64,000 nucleotides of DNA from Bryobacteraceae bacterium (GTDB taxonomy: Bacteria > Acidobacteriota > Terriglobia > Bryobacterales > Bryobacteraceae), in NCBI GenBank assembly GCA_025928545.1, contig JAICJH010000021.1, positions 1 to 64,000 of the forward strand, written 5' to 3'. Made by a program: the position numbers and the translations under genes. Below the pieces are notes generated by a model. It was not told where the DNA came from, ran no database searches, and saw only the letters and a list, made by a program, of their open reading frames with translations. This document shows positions 53,258 to 62,156 of this stretch, piece by piece. Within the stretch, counting starts at the first letter, position 1. Every line of letters begins with the position of its first letter.

Positions 53258-53705
53258 AATTTTAGAATCGGCGAATTAGCAGATGTTTACGGGTCGTTCG
53301 TTTCGACGGGCTCCGTGCCGTTGGGGCTCAGTTTTCCCGGTCGCTGTCCGGAAGCGGGACCGTAGCGCCAGTTGAACGGCGCAGCCTATGCGCGACCGAA
53401 GCGACCCGCATCGCTGTCACCACCAGCGCCGCGTCCCTGCACAGGCGGACTTCGTTGGCTCGCCAGATTTGACCGTCCCATACCGTCAGATCGCGGTATT
53501 AGCGGTAGTTCTCAGCAAATCATATCCTGCTAAAAATACAGAGCTTAACCTGATATGGGACCGTCGTACTCTGGTGCGGTCCTGATAAGCTGTGACAGAA
53601 TTCAGATTCTGCAAAAAACTCTCGCGCTGAGTGCTGCAAAACGACGGCGCGGCCGATTTTTCCCGCACTTCCGCACGAGTTAGCCGACAATAGAATTTTC
53701 TACAA
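53258..53705. other. Spacer between tRNA-Leu and the membrane-protein operon
   Basis: 448 bases with no credible gene. It contains one long-range inverted repeat, 'gaccgtcccata' (53471) and 'tatgggaccgtc' (53554; 11 of 12 match), which may be chance. The promoter of the downstream operon must lie here, but no strong -35/-10 pair stands out. Confidence 0.6.
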
Positions 53706-54200
53706 ATGTCATCAATCCTCGAACTTTGTCACTGGCTCCAGCACACTGCGTTCTCGCAGTCGGTTCTGCAATCCGCGCTCGTTTTTCCCCTGATAGAGGG
53801 AACCCACATACTCGCGCTCTCGATCTCGGTTGGCCTCGTCATGGTGCTCGACCTTCGCCTTCTCGGCCTGGCTTTCCGCGGAGAACGGGTGGCGGTCATC
53901 ATGAAACAGAGCGCCGGCATCTCCTTGGTGGGCTTCGCAATTATGTTCGCGACTGGCCTCATACTCTTCATCACCCAGGCCGAGAAAGCCTACACGAATC
54001 GCTTCTTCCTGATCAAAATGGTTTTGCTGGTTCTGGCGGGAATTAACGCCGGCTGGTATCAGTACAAGTACTACCCGAATATGGAGGAGTGGGATGCGGC
54101 GCCCGTGACTCCGTTGGGCCCAAGAGTTTGTGCGGTGGTCTCCCTGATCTGCTGGCTGACGGTGATCTTCTGCGGCCGGACGATGGCGTACGAGTTTTAA
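53706..54200 (+). CDS. Four-helix membrane protein, DUF6644-like, copy 1
   Basis: 164 residues with four predicted membrane helices. Signature shared with three other proteins here: 'IEGTHILALSISVGLVMV' then 'LDLRLLGLAF', later 'FATGLILFITQAEKAYTN' and 'FFLIKMVLLVLAGI', closing 'WLTVIFCGRTMAYEF'. The helix-borne histidine and the following (D/N)LRLL are conserved, so a metal or haem ligand is possible. Family resemblance to DUF6644 is from memory of annotation, function unknown. First gene of the rightward operon. Confidence 0.75.
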   Translation: MSSILELCHWLQHTAFSQSVLQSALVFPLIEGTHILALSISVGLVMVLDLRLLGLAFRGERVAVIMKQSAGISLVGFAIMFATGLILFITQAEKAYTNRFFLIKMVLLVLAGINAGWYQYKYYPNMEEWDAAPVTPLGPRVCAVVSLICWLTVIFCGRTMAYEF

Positions 54201-54213
54201 AAGGAGGTCGCCT

Positions 54214-54723
54214 ATGCTCCATGAAATCTTAGCGTTTATACAACACCTCCTTCACGAATTCGACGTCTGGATCTACAATTCGCCGACGCCGGGCATTATC
54301 AGGGACTCCAAATACGCGATTCCGATCATCCAGACCTTCCACCTCGCCGGCATAACGACGATACTCGGAACCACGGTAGTGACGAACCTTCGCCTGCTCA
54401 ATCTCGGGTATCGGGAGATCCCGCTGGAGGTGATCGTCTCGCAGTTGCGCCGCTGGTTTAAGATCGGTCTGATCACGACGATGTCGTCTGGTTTTATCGT
54501 TTTCGTGGTAGACCCGGTCCGCTATGTCCAGAACACTTCCTTCATCGTGAAGATGTGCCTGCTGCTGCTCGCAATCATCTATCAGTTCACAATCTTCCGG
54601 AAGATTTTGCGGGCCAATCCCGCACCCGCTTTATCCATGGGCAACCTGGTTCCATCGGCGATATCGCTGGTACTCTGGTTCGGAGTGGGCTGGGCCGGAC
54701 GCGCAATAGCCTTTTTCGGATAA
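54214..54723 (+). CDS. Four-helix membrane protein, DUF6644-like, copy 2
   Basis: 169 residues, four helices, with Shine-Dalgarno 'AAAGGAGG' directly after the previous stop. Signature 'IIQTFHLAGITTILGTTVVT' then 'NLRLLNLGYREI', 'MSSGFIVFVVDPVRYVQN' and 'FIVKMCLLLLAII', closing 'WFGVGWAGRAIAFFG'. Closely parallels the minus-strand protein at 58045 ('SGLLLFSTDPERYSRN'). Forms a tandem pair with the preceding gene. Confidence 0.75.
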   Translation: MLHEILAFIQHLLHEFDVWIYNSPTPGIIRDSKYAIPIIQTFHLAGITTILGTTVVTNLRLLNLGYREIPLEVIVSQLRRWFKIGLITTMSSGFIVFVVDPVRYVQNTSFIVKMCLLLLAIIYQFTIFRKILRANPAPALSMGNLVPSAISLVLWFGVGWAGRAIAFFG

Positions 54724-54758
54724 ACGAATCCGAAAGCGCTTCCCTGCCCGCCGAGTGA

Positions 54759-55163
54759 ATGCGAAATGATACTCCTGGTGGTGGGGACCCGTTGCTGAAA
54801 GCACTCCGCGCAGTCTGCGCAGTACACATCCTTGCCGTTTTTTCTCAAGCGGTATCTGCGGGGCAGTTTCTGTCGGGCGACCCAACTCCCGTTCGCTTTC
54901 ACGAAGTCGGAGCCTGGGTCATCCTGACCGTTGCCGCTGCACAGCTCATCCTCGTGATTATCCGCGGACGATTCTTTACCGGGATGCTGCCGTTGACGCT
55001 TTCGAGCGTCGCAATTCTGCTTTGTGAAGGACTTCAGACGGGAACCGGTTACGGCCGTTTTCCCCAAGTCCATATTCCGCTTGCTGTGCTGATTTTCGGA
55101 GGGCTGGTCTGGCAGGGATATCAATTGTTCCGGTCACCGAATCCCGGTAGACAACCGATATGA
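54759..55163 (+). CDS. Small four-helix membrane protein of unknown family
   Basis: 134 residues starting at ATG 54759. Helices around 'VCAVHILAVFSQAVSAGQF', 'VGAWVILTVAAAQLILVII', 'MLPLTLSSVAILLCEGLQTG' and 'IPLAVLIFGGLVWQGYQL'. Histidines at the start of helix 1 and at 'RFHEVGAW' could bind metal or haem. It ends with an ATGA overlap on the multicopper oxidase gene, so it is translated with it. No name can be given. Confidence 0.7.
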   Translation: MRNDTPGGGDPLLKALRAVCAVHILAVFSQAVSAGQFLSGDPTPVRFHEVGAWVILTVAAAQLILVIIRGRFFTGMLPLTLSSVAILLCEGLQTGTGYGRFPQVHIPLAVLIFGGLVWQGYQLFRSPNPGRQPI

Positions 55164-56692
55164 AGATCAGCCGCCGGGAAGCGATGCGAATAGCCACGCT
55201 GAGCATGGCGACTGGCGCTGTGATCCCAGATCTGGCGTGCACGCAGGCCCGGCCTGAACCAAGGCTGCTGACAAGCCAAGCCAAGCTTCCCCCGCGATTC
55301 TCTGTTCCGCTTCCGGTACCGACGGTGCTGAAGCCCGTCAACGCCAGTGCCGATACCGATCATTACGAAATGAGCGTGCGCCCCGCGAGCCTCAGAATTC
55401 TTCCGGGGCTGGAAACGGAAATCTGGGGATACGAAGGTCAGTTTCCCGGCCCTACGATCGAGGGGCGCACAGGACGGCGGGTCTCACTCCGGCTTCGCAA
55501 TCAGTTGCCTGTACCCCTCGTTCATCATCTCCACGGCGGCCACACCCCGCCGGAGAGCGACGGATATCCAACAGACCTTCTTACACCCGCGGCCGGTTTT
55601 ACGAATTCGCACATGCACGATCCCCGGGCCAATACTGCGGCAATGGAGCGCGAATACGTGTATCCAAACCTGCAGCGCCCTGCAACACTTTGGTATCACG
55701 ATCACCGCATGGACTTTACCGGGGCGCAGGTTTGGCGCGGAATGGTTGGGCTTTACATCCTGCGCGACGATCGTGAGGATCGTCTGCCGCTGCCGCGCGA
55801 CGGCAGGGAAATCCCTTTAGTGATCTGCGACCGGTCCTTTGCATCCGACGGATCATTCCTTTATCCGTCTCTGGACAAAAGTCTGCGCAGCCCCGGAATC
55901 GAGAGTTCCTACATGGGAGGCGTGCTGGGCGATGCAATTATGGTCAACGGCGCGCCCTGGCCAAAACTGGAAGTTTCCAATACGTGCTATCGTTTTCGCA
56001 TTCTGAACGCGTCAAACGCGCGACGCTATGAACTTGCTCTTGAACCTGCCGCGGGCTCTGGTCACGCGTTCATTCAGATCGGCAGCGACGGCGGACTGCT
56101 GGAAGCGCCACAAAACCGGCGTACGATACGAATTGCGCCGGCGGAAAGGGTCGATCTGATTGTGGATTTTTCCCGATACGCGGTGGGTTCAACCGTAATC
56201 CTCACGAATCGCGAAGGTTCCGGTTCGGCCGCCAGTGTCATGCAGTTTCAAGTCACGCGCAGTGAGAAGGACCCATGCACTGTGCCGGCTAAACTTTCCG
56301 AACCGCCGCTTTTGGATGTCCGTGCCGCCACGGTCACGCGGGATTTCGATTTCCGCTATCAACGCAGTTCGCGTGTCTGGACGATTAACGGCAGAGAATT
56401 CGACCCGGCGCGGATCGACGCCTACCCGAAGCTCGGGTCCACGGAGATCTGGCGATTACGCTCGGACTTCAATCATCCGGTGCATCTGCACCTCGTGCAG
56501 TTCCGGGTCCTTTCTCACGGCGGACCGCCGGAGGCTTCCGATGCAGGCTGGAAGGATACCCTCGATCTGGAACCTGGAGTGGCGGCCGAGATTCTGGTGC
56601 GCTTTACCGACTACAGGGGACGCTACGTGTTCCATTGCCATAACCTGGAACATGAGGACATGATGATGATGGGAAATTTTGAGGTGGTTTGA
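55160..56692 (+). CDS. Secreted multicopper oxidase (CotA/bilirubin-oxidase-like)
   Basis: 510 residues. Twin-arginine-type N-terminus ('KISRREAMRIATLS'), so likely Tat-exported folded with copper. All four copper-ligand motifs are present: 'HHLHGGHTPPESDG' near 122, 'WYHDHRMDFT' near 176, 'HPVHLHLVQF' near 437 and 'HCHNLEHEDMMMM' near 493 (type 1 Cys-His-Met). The HLHGGHTPPESDG form is the spore-coat CotA/bilirubin oxidase branch, with phenolic, bilirubin-like or metal substrates. Central enzyme of the rightward operon; the CtaA-like gene follows 3 bases later. Confidence 0.92.
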   Translation: MKISRREAMRIATLSMATGAVIPDLACTQARPEPRLLTSQAKLPPRFSVPLPVPTVLKPVNASADTDHYEMSVRPASLRILPGLETEIWGYEGQFPGPTIEGRTGRRVSLRLRNQLPVPLVHHLHGGHTPPESDGYPTDLLTPAAGFTNSHMHDPRANTAAMEREYVYPNLQRPATLWYHDHRMDFTGAQVWRGMVGLYILRDDREDRLPLPRDGREIPLVICDRSFASDGSFLYPSLDKSLRSPGIESSYMGGVLGDAIMVNGAPWPKLEVSNTCYRFRILNASNARRYELALEPAAGSGHAFIQIGSDGGLLEAPQNRRTIRIAPAERVDLIVDFSRYAVGSTVILTNREGSGSAASVMQFQVTRSEKDPCTVPAKLSEPPLLDVRAATVTRDFDFRYQRSSRVWTINGREFDPARIDAYPKLGSTEIWRLRSDFNHPVHLHLVQFRVLSHGGPPEASDAGWKDTLDLEPGVAAEILVRFTDYRGRYVFHCHNLEHEDMMMMGNFEVV

Positions 56693-56695
56693 GCG

Positions 56696-57550
56696 ATGAC
56701 CCTGCATCGATATGCTGTGATTGTTTCCATCGTGCTGGTCGTGGTGATTGGGATCGGCGGGAGCGTAACCACGCTTGCCGAATTCGCCGCCACAGCCCCC
56801 GCGCAGACCGCATCTATCCAGTCGATTCCAACGGCAGCAGTTCATGCAGCGGGTGGAGTCCTCGCCACGTTGCTCGTTCTGATTGCAGCTCTATGGGTCG
56901 CGTTCTCCAGACAGCGAAGAGCTGTCCAGATCACGGCGTGGGCGGGCGCTGCGCTGGCCGCGATCAGTAGCGCCCTCGGTATGTCGGACCAGGCATCGGC
57001 CTCGGTCACAGTCGCGATCGTCCATGCCTGCCTTGCGCCTGTGATTCTGTCGCTGATGGTGTCACTGGTGGTTCTTACCGCACCCGCCGATTCTTCATCG
57101 GAAGAGCCACTGCTGTTGCCAGGCGGCGGGAAGCTCAGGATAGCTGCCCTTGCCGGTCCACCACTCGCACTGATCCAGATCATTTTCGGCGCGCTTTATC
57201 GCCATAAAGCCATCGGCGTATTGCTCCACATGGGCGGAGCCCTGGTGGTGTCGTTGCTGACATTGATCGTCTGTGTCGCGATCATGCAACAAATCACGCA
57301 CAGCATACCTCTCAGGAATGCCGCCGTGGTCGCGATGATCGTGGTTCTGACTCAGCTTTCGCTGGGAATCGCGGCCTTTGTGATGAGGCTGCTCGATGCC
57401 GATACAGGCACGCTCTTCCTCGCCGCCACCGTGTTGCACGTGACTGTCGGTTCAATGACACTCGCATCAACCGCGCTGTTGGCGATATACGCCCGGGGCA
57501 TTCGTCCCGCAAAAGACGATCAGAAGATCGCTTTTGGCGAATCCCAATAA
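56696..57550 (+). CDS. CtaA/Cox15-like eight-helix membrane protein
   Basis: 284 residues, eight predicted helices in two repeats of four. Each half carries paired helix histidines ('AAVHAAGGVLATLLVL', 'AIVHACLAPVILS', 'VLLHMGGALVVSLL', 'TVLHVTVGSMTLA'), the arrangement of haem A synthase (CtaA/Cox15). The N-terminal half also has 'GIGGSVTTLAEF', as in that family's first loop. No cytochrome oxidase genes nearby, so it may make haem A for an unlinked oxidase or be a haem-binding redox partner of this cluster. Confidence 0.72.
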   Translation: MTLHRYAVIVSIVLVVVIGIGGSVTTLAEFAATAPAQTASIQSIPTAAVHAAGGVLATLLVLIAALWVAFSRQRRAVQITAWAGAALAAISSALGMSDQASASVTVAIVHACLAPVILSLMVSLVVLTAPADSSSEEPLLLPGGGKLRIAALAGPPLALIQIIFGALYRHKAIGVLLHMGGALVVSLLTLIVCVAIMQQITHSIPLRNAAVVAMIVVLTQLSLGIAAFVMRLLDADTGTLFLAATVLHVTVGSMTLASTALLAIYARGIRPAKDDQKIAFGESQ

Positions 57551-58026
57551 GCAATCCATCGCCCTGCGCAAATTACGGCCAGCCACAGCAACAGCGAGAG
57601 AGCAGCGGCAAGTCGCGCTTTGGATGGAATCTCTTTGGCCGCGTCGAGCGCCGCTGTGTTGCGGTAGACGGATCGAAAATACACGGAGTGTGCGATCAGC
57701 AGACAAAGCAGAAACATCTTCAGCCGGAAGAAGGTATTGGGATAGTATGCATCGGCTTTCGCTCCTGCAAGCAGAATGCCGCAGGTGACCATCAGTGTGA
57801 GTCCCGCGTGCTTCCACGGACGGAGGGTCCTGATGAGTTCGCCGGCCGGCGCGGTCGGGAAGGCCCACCCCAGCAGACGGAGATTCGTGGCAAGAATCAT
57901 GCCGCCGAATATCGCGATGCAAGTGAGATGAGTTGACAATACGATCGGGTAGAAATACTGAGACTGCCTGACGGCCGTGAACAGCCCCGTATTCCGAATT
58001 GTTTCAGCGAATTCCGCTAGCATCAT
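57520..58026 (-). CDS. Four-helix membrane protein, DUF6644-like, copy 3
   Basis: 168 residues. Signature 'IVLSTHLTCIAIFGGMILAT' then 'NLRLLGWAF', 'GILLAGAKADAYYPNTFFRL' and 'KMFLLCLLIAHSV', closing 'WLAVICAGRWIAYW'. Its 3' end overlaps the convergent CtaA-like gene by 31 bases, so the two operons read into each other. Last gene of the leftward operon. Confidence 0.75.
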   Translation of the reverse strand: MMLAEFAETIRNTGLFTAVRQSQYFYPIVLSTHLTCIAIFGGMILATNLRLLGWAFPTAPAGELIRTLRPWKHAGLTLMVTCGILLAGAKADAYYPNTFFRLKMFLLCLLIAHSVYFRSVYRNTAALDAAKEIPSKARLAAALSLLLWLAVICAGRWIAYWDSPKAIF

Positions 58027-58044
58027 TTTGGTCTCCCGATCTTT

Positions 58045-58485
58045 CTACGTGAAAGCGTAAAACAGCCCGCCAAAAATAACGGGCACCCACAGAAGTAATG
58101 ACATCGCCCCCGCAATTACACCGGCTCCCGCGGACCCGCGTCGCGCCACCATGCGGTGCACGGTGTAGTTGTAAATAATGGCGATCACAAGGCAAATCAA
58201 CTTCAGCCGGAACACCTCATTGCGCGAATAGCGCTCGGGATCGGTTGAGAAAAGCAGCAGACCGGATGTAATTGCCGTCGTCAATCCGCCAAGTGTCCAG
58301 AACGTAGTTGTCCTCAGCAAATCCGATGACCTCAGGTTTTTCAAACCAAGCCCCATCAGGCGGAAGTCAACCATCGCAATGGACCCGATCGCAACCGCAA
58401 ACGACGCGATGTGAATACATTCGAGCGCGCCAAAAGCCCACTCGATCTGGTTCAGCGGATTAGTCAGTGGATCGTAAACCAGCAA
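58045..58485 (-). CDS. Four-helix membrane protein, DUF6644-like, copy 4
   Basis: 146 residues. Signature 'ALECIHIASFAVAIGSIAMV' then 'DFRLMGLGL', 'SGLLLFSTDPERYSRNEVFR' and 'KLICLVIAIIYN', closing 'WVPVIFGGLFYAFT'. Starts 10 bases after the giant TonB receptor, so it is co-expressed with it. With copy 3 it mirrors the tandem pair on the plus strand. Confidence 0.75.
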   Translation of the reverse strand: MLVYDPLTNPLNQIEWAFGALECIHIASFAVAIGSIAMVDFRLMGLGLKNLRSSDLLRTTTFWTLGGLTTAITSGLLLFSTDPERYSRNEVFRLKLICLVIAIIYNYTVHRMVARRGSAGAGVIAGAMSLLLWVPVIFGGLFYAFT

Positions 58486-58494
58486 AGTATTCTC

Positions 58495-61400
58495 CTAGAA
58501 AATGAATTTCACTGCAACCTGCACCAGCCGGGGCGCGCCCGCTTTAACGATTTGTCCGAACAGCGCCGTGTCTATGTTCCCATTGACCGCCGAGGGCCCA
58601 AAAAACTGGGCGTGATTGAACGTGTTGAATGTTTCGAAGCGAAACTGCAGCGCTTGCGATTCGGACATATTAAAAGTCCGCAGCAAAGCCAGATCGAAGT
58701 TCAGCGCACCCGGCCCATGGAATGAACGCCGGGACGCGTTGCCCGCAGTACCCAGCGCATTTTCGCTGAAGGCCCCCGTGTTGAAGTATTTGAGACCATT
58801 TCGCGGGTTGTGGTTTAGCGCGAGTGCCGCGCCATTGTAGTCCGGCAGGTCGAGACTATAGTTGTTGACGCCGTTCGGAATACTGCCCATCAGCGAATTG
58901 TCACCGGTGCTGCGCAGCGTCACCGGGAAGCCGGAACTGGCCCGCGCGATTCCCGAAACTCCCCAACCACCCAATAACGTTCTTGCAAACTTGGTTTTCC
59001 CCGTCGGGAGGAAACGAAACTCGAAGGTCGTCACCAGATCATGCTTGAGATCGAAAGAAGACAACGAGCGCGTGGCCCGAAAGTTGAACGGATTAATGGG
59101 ATCGGACAGACTCGATGCCTGATCGATGGATTTACTGAACGTATAACTGGCCGCAACGTCCAGACGTTTGCTGGAGTGCTTAATATTCGCCTGAAGAGAA
59201 TTATAGTTCGAGTTACCGATGCTCGCGTTGTAGTCGTCGTTGCTGAAGGCGTCGCCAAGGCCGCTCCGGGTCCCGTTGATGGTCTTGCCCGCGGGAGTTA
59301 GGTAAGTCTGATCCTCAGCGAACGGTCCGCAAGTGGCAGTACCGGGTGAAACCGCGGACTCGCGACTCAGTGACAGGCAAAGCCCCGGATTACCCGGATT
59401 GGCGGAATAAACGACCAGAAGGTGATGAGCCTGTGAGCCGGCATAGCCAACGCTCGCCAACAGATTTGTTCCGAACTGACGCTCAACAGAGAGAAAATAG
59501 CTCTCATTGTAGGGGTAGGTGTTGGTAGGCGGCGGCGCCGTCATTCCCGCGATCGGTTCAAATGCCGGGAAGTCAATACCCCCGACAGGCTTCGCCGGTG
59601 AGACACCGAAAGGTGGAAAAACCAGAGGGAAAGGGTTGCCTGAGAATGCGCCGTCAGCAGCAGATCGGAACGGCTGATCGAAAAGAGGAGGACCAGGGCT
59701 CGTATAGCTCAACCCGTATGGTGGTTGAGGCTCATCGAATGCAAGGGTGTTGCCCTGGATGACCGAATAGAACATTCCATAACCCGCGCGAACGCTCATT
59801 TTACCCGGGCCACCAGTAATTCTGCCAATCAGTCCATCAGACGCGTCGGGTGACCACGCCATACCCAGTCTGGGAGCAAACCGATTCCGAGTGGGAACTA
59901 AGGTATCGGGAACTCCGGCATCGCCGGCATAGACAAGCCCTGCTGGTGCGTCGGTGAATACTTTCGATTGCTCGCCCGGAATAAAGGTAGGAACCTGGTT
60001 GTACTTCTCTGACCAATACTCCATCAAATCCCAGCGCAAGCCATAGTTCAGGACCAGGTTGGATTTCACCCTCCAGCTGTCCTGCGCGAAGCCCCCCACG
60101 TAGCGGTGGCGGGGATAATACGACTGCGAATCAGCCTGGTTGTAGTTGCTTGCCACACCGATCAAGAAGTCCGCAAAATCCGAACCGGTTTCGGAACCGG
60201 AAAACAGAAACGAGCCGTTAAAAGTCGGGTTTGGATTTACGTTGACCTTTTCGATACTTGCCTGAATTCCTCCCTTGAACGTGTGCCGTCCAAACGCGCG
60301 CGAAATATTCTCACTCGCCGAGTATGTATTGTTGGCCTGCTTCAGATTCGTGATAGGGGTGCCCATTACGAAGGAATTGAAGACGACGTTCTCGATGCCT
60401 TCAATGGACGGCGCCAGAGGAACGATGCCGGCCGTTCCCACCCCGGTCAGAAATCCCTGAGACGCAAGGCTGGTACCTACGCCTCCCGATGGCTCCCCGA
60501 CATCGTTCGATGAACGCATGAAACTCAGCCGCAGCTCATTAACGAAGTTGGCGCCGAACTGCCTTGTGGCGCCCAGATTCACCAGTTGTGCCCGTCCGAT
60601 GTTGAGGCCGTTAAACCCTGGAACTGAAGCGCCTCCCTGCCCGGTCGGATAAGGGTTATCAACGTAATAGTCATCGAAAAAGTAGTAGGCGGAGAGTGCG
60701 CCCCATAGGCTGCTGTTGCCATCCAGGCGAAAGCTCGCTTTATCGTCGCGCAGCTTCTGTCCATGCTCACCACTGGAGAAAGTTGTGGCGCCGGCGTTGG
60801 GCGCGGGTATGTATGGCAGCAGATACCGCGAGGGCGCGGACCAGGCCCGCAGCGGGATTATTCCGCCAGGAAAAACACATTGCGAGCTTGCGACGCAACT
60901 GCCCGAATAGTAAGGCTCGCCCGAAGTGACCTTGTAGCCCAGTCTTTGAGAAAGCAAGTCCGCGAGATATGGGCCCGCCACTGAGCCCGTCAATGAATCC
61001 GCTACGTCGGCGAGATTACCCGTCCGGTCCGTAGCTGACGGCACGGAAATCAGCCCCGTGTCGATTCCCTGGTTTGTCCTTGTCCCCTGATAATCCGCAA
61101 AGAAAAACGTCTTGTTCCTGCGGATGGCCCCGCCCGCGGTACCGCCAAATTGATTCTGCCGGTAAAAGCTCCGCTCGGGTGAAAAAAAGTTGCGTGCGTC
61201 CAGGTCGGTGTTGCGCAGGAACTCGAAGCCTGATCCATGCATCTGGTTGCTCCCGGACTTGGTGATAACATTCACCACGCCACCGCTCGAGTTCCCGTAT
61301 TCGGCGTCAAAGTTATTCGTGAGGACACGGAATTCGGCAATCGAATCGAGATTCGGAACGATTGCGGTGCCGCCGTTCATCAATTCCTTGACGTCGCCGC

Positions 61401-62040
61401 CATTGACAACGAAGCCATTGGCATCCTCACGCTGACCGTTAATGGATTGATTGCCGGGATTCAAACCACCGGAAGGTGCGATCGCAACTGTCGCGCCCGC
61501 CATCACAATGGAATCCGCCGTTTGAGTGGATGTTGGAATAATTCCCGCCTGCAACGCAAGCAGATCCGTAAAGCTTCGCCCGTTCAACGCCACAGCCGTC
61601 ATCGCGTGAGACGTCACGATCTCACCGGTCTGCGTGGTGGAGGTATCCACCTGAAGCGGGTTCTCGACAACGGTGATCGTGTCCATCTTTTCGCTCATCT
61701 GCAGCGTGATATCGAGCCTGACCACACCGTCGGCATCCACAACAATTCCGGATCGTTTTTGCAGGCTGAAACCAGCGGCTTCCACCTGTACCGTATAGCT
61801 CCCGACCGACAGGCCGGAGAATGTATAGTTCCCGCTGCTGTCGGATTCGGTGGCCGACGAGACTCCCTGGGCCGGTATCGAGGCGATAACGCGCGCGTGG
61901 GGCAGCACTGCGCCGCTGGGATCCTTTACCACTCCGGATATACTCCCGGTGACGGCGGCGGGACTTGCCGTACACAAACAAAAAAAGAGGAGTATGGGCG
62001 CAAGTCTCCTCAGGAGCCGCAATGCGGCTGAAATTTTCAT
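58495..62040 (-). CDS. Oar-like TonB-dependent receptor, 1181 aa
   Basis: Signal peptide ('LAPILLFFCLCTASPAA'), a CarboxypepD_reg domain ('ISGVVKDPSGAVLPHARVIA'), a plug with 'LNGRSFTDLLALQAGIIPTS' and 'FVVNGGDVKELMNGGTAIV', 'EYGNSSGGVVNVITKSGSNQ', then a very large barrel ending in the aromatic strand 'APRLVQVAVKFIF'. Typical of the Oar subfamily abundant in Acidobacteriota. Between a DUF6152-type gene and two DUF6644-like genes, so probably the outer-membrane component of that cluster. Confidence 0.92.
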   Translation of the reverse strand: MKISAALRLLRRLAPILLFFCLCTASPAAVTGSISGVVKDPSGAVLPHARVIASIPAQGVSSATESDSSGNYTFSGLSVGSYTVQVEAAGFSLQKRSGIVVDADGVVRLDITLQMSEKMDTITVVENPLQVDTSTTQTGEIVTSHAMTAVALNGRSFTDLLALQAGIIPTSTQTADSIVMAGATVAIAPSGGLNPGNQSINGQREDANGFVVNGGDVKELMNGGTAIVPNLDSIAEFRVLTNNFDAEYGNSSGGVVNVITKSGSNQMHGSGFEFLRNTDLDARNFFSPERSFYRQNQFGGTAGGAIRRNKTFFFADYQGTRTNQGIDTGLISVPSATDRTGNLADVADSLTGSVAGPYLADLLSQRLGYKVTSGEPYYSGSCVASSQCVFPGGIIPLRAWSAPSRYLLPYIPAPNAGATTFSSGEHGQKLRDDKASFRLDGNSSLWGALSAYYFFDDYYVDNPYPTGQGGASVPGFNGLNIGRAQLVNLGATRQFGANFVNELRLSFMRSSNDVGEPSGGVGTSLASQGFLTGVGTAGIVPLAPSIEGIENVVFNSFVMGTPITNLKQANNTYSASENISRAFGRHTFKGGIQASIEKVNVNPNPTFNGSFLFSGSETGSDFADFLIGVASNYNQADSQSYYPRHRYVGGFAQDSWRVKSNLVLNYGLRWDLMEYWSEKYNQVPTFIPGEQSKVFTDAPAGLVYAGDAGVPDTLVPTRNRFAPRLGMAWSPDASDGLIGRITGGPGKMSVRAGYGMFYSVIQGNTLAFDEPQPPYGLSYTSPGPPLFDQPFRSAADGAFSGNPFPLVFPPFGVSPAKPVGGIDFPAFEPIAGMTAPPPTNTYPYNESYFLSVERQFGTNLLASVGYAGSQAHHLLVVYSANPGNPGLCLSLSRESAVSPGTATCGPFAEDQTYLTPAGKTINGTRSGLGDAFSNDDYNASIGNSNYNSLQANIKHSSKRLDVAASYTFSKSIDQASSLSDPINPFNFRATRSLSSFDLKHDLVTTFEFRFLPTGKTKFARTLLGGWGVSGIARASSGFPVTLRSTGDNSLMGSIPNGVNNYSLDLPDYNGAALALNHNPRNGLKYFNTGAFSENALGTAGNASRRSFHGPGALNFDLALLRTFNMSESQALQFRFETFNTFNHAQFFGPSAVNGNIDTALFGQIVKAGAPRLVQVAVKFIF

Positions 62041-62102
62041 AAGAACACAGATTTCGGGCGGTCTTTTAGGCTGGCGGGACTAAGAAGCCTTCCAGAAAGT
62101 AG

Positions 62103-62132
62103 CTCCGATGCCCTCACGAGAGAGCATCGGAG
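62103..62132 (-). promoter_or_regulatory. Intercistronic stem-loop between DUF6152-type and TonB receptor genes
   Basis: 'ctccgatgc' and 'gcatcggag' form a 9-bp stem with a 12-nt loop, with no U-tail. It could attenuate or process the message so that the small upstream gene is expressed more than the receptor. Confidence 0.6.
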
Positions 62133-62156
62133 TGAAAGTTGAATCGGAATCGAAGT

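Noticed and set aside
53471-53565. Long-range inverted repeat gaccgtcccata / tatgggaccgtc
   Set aside because: 11 of 12 matches over 70 bases separation in G+C-rich DNA can arise by chance; no flanking gene or target-site duplication suggesting a mobile element.
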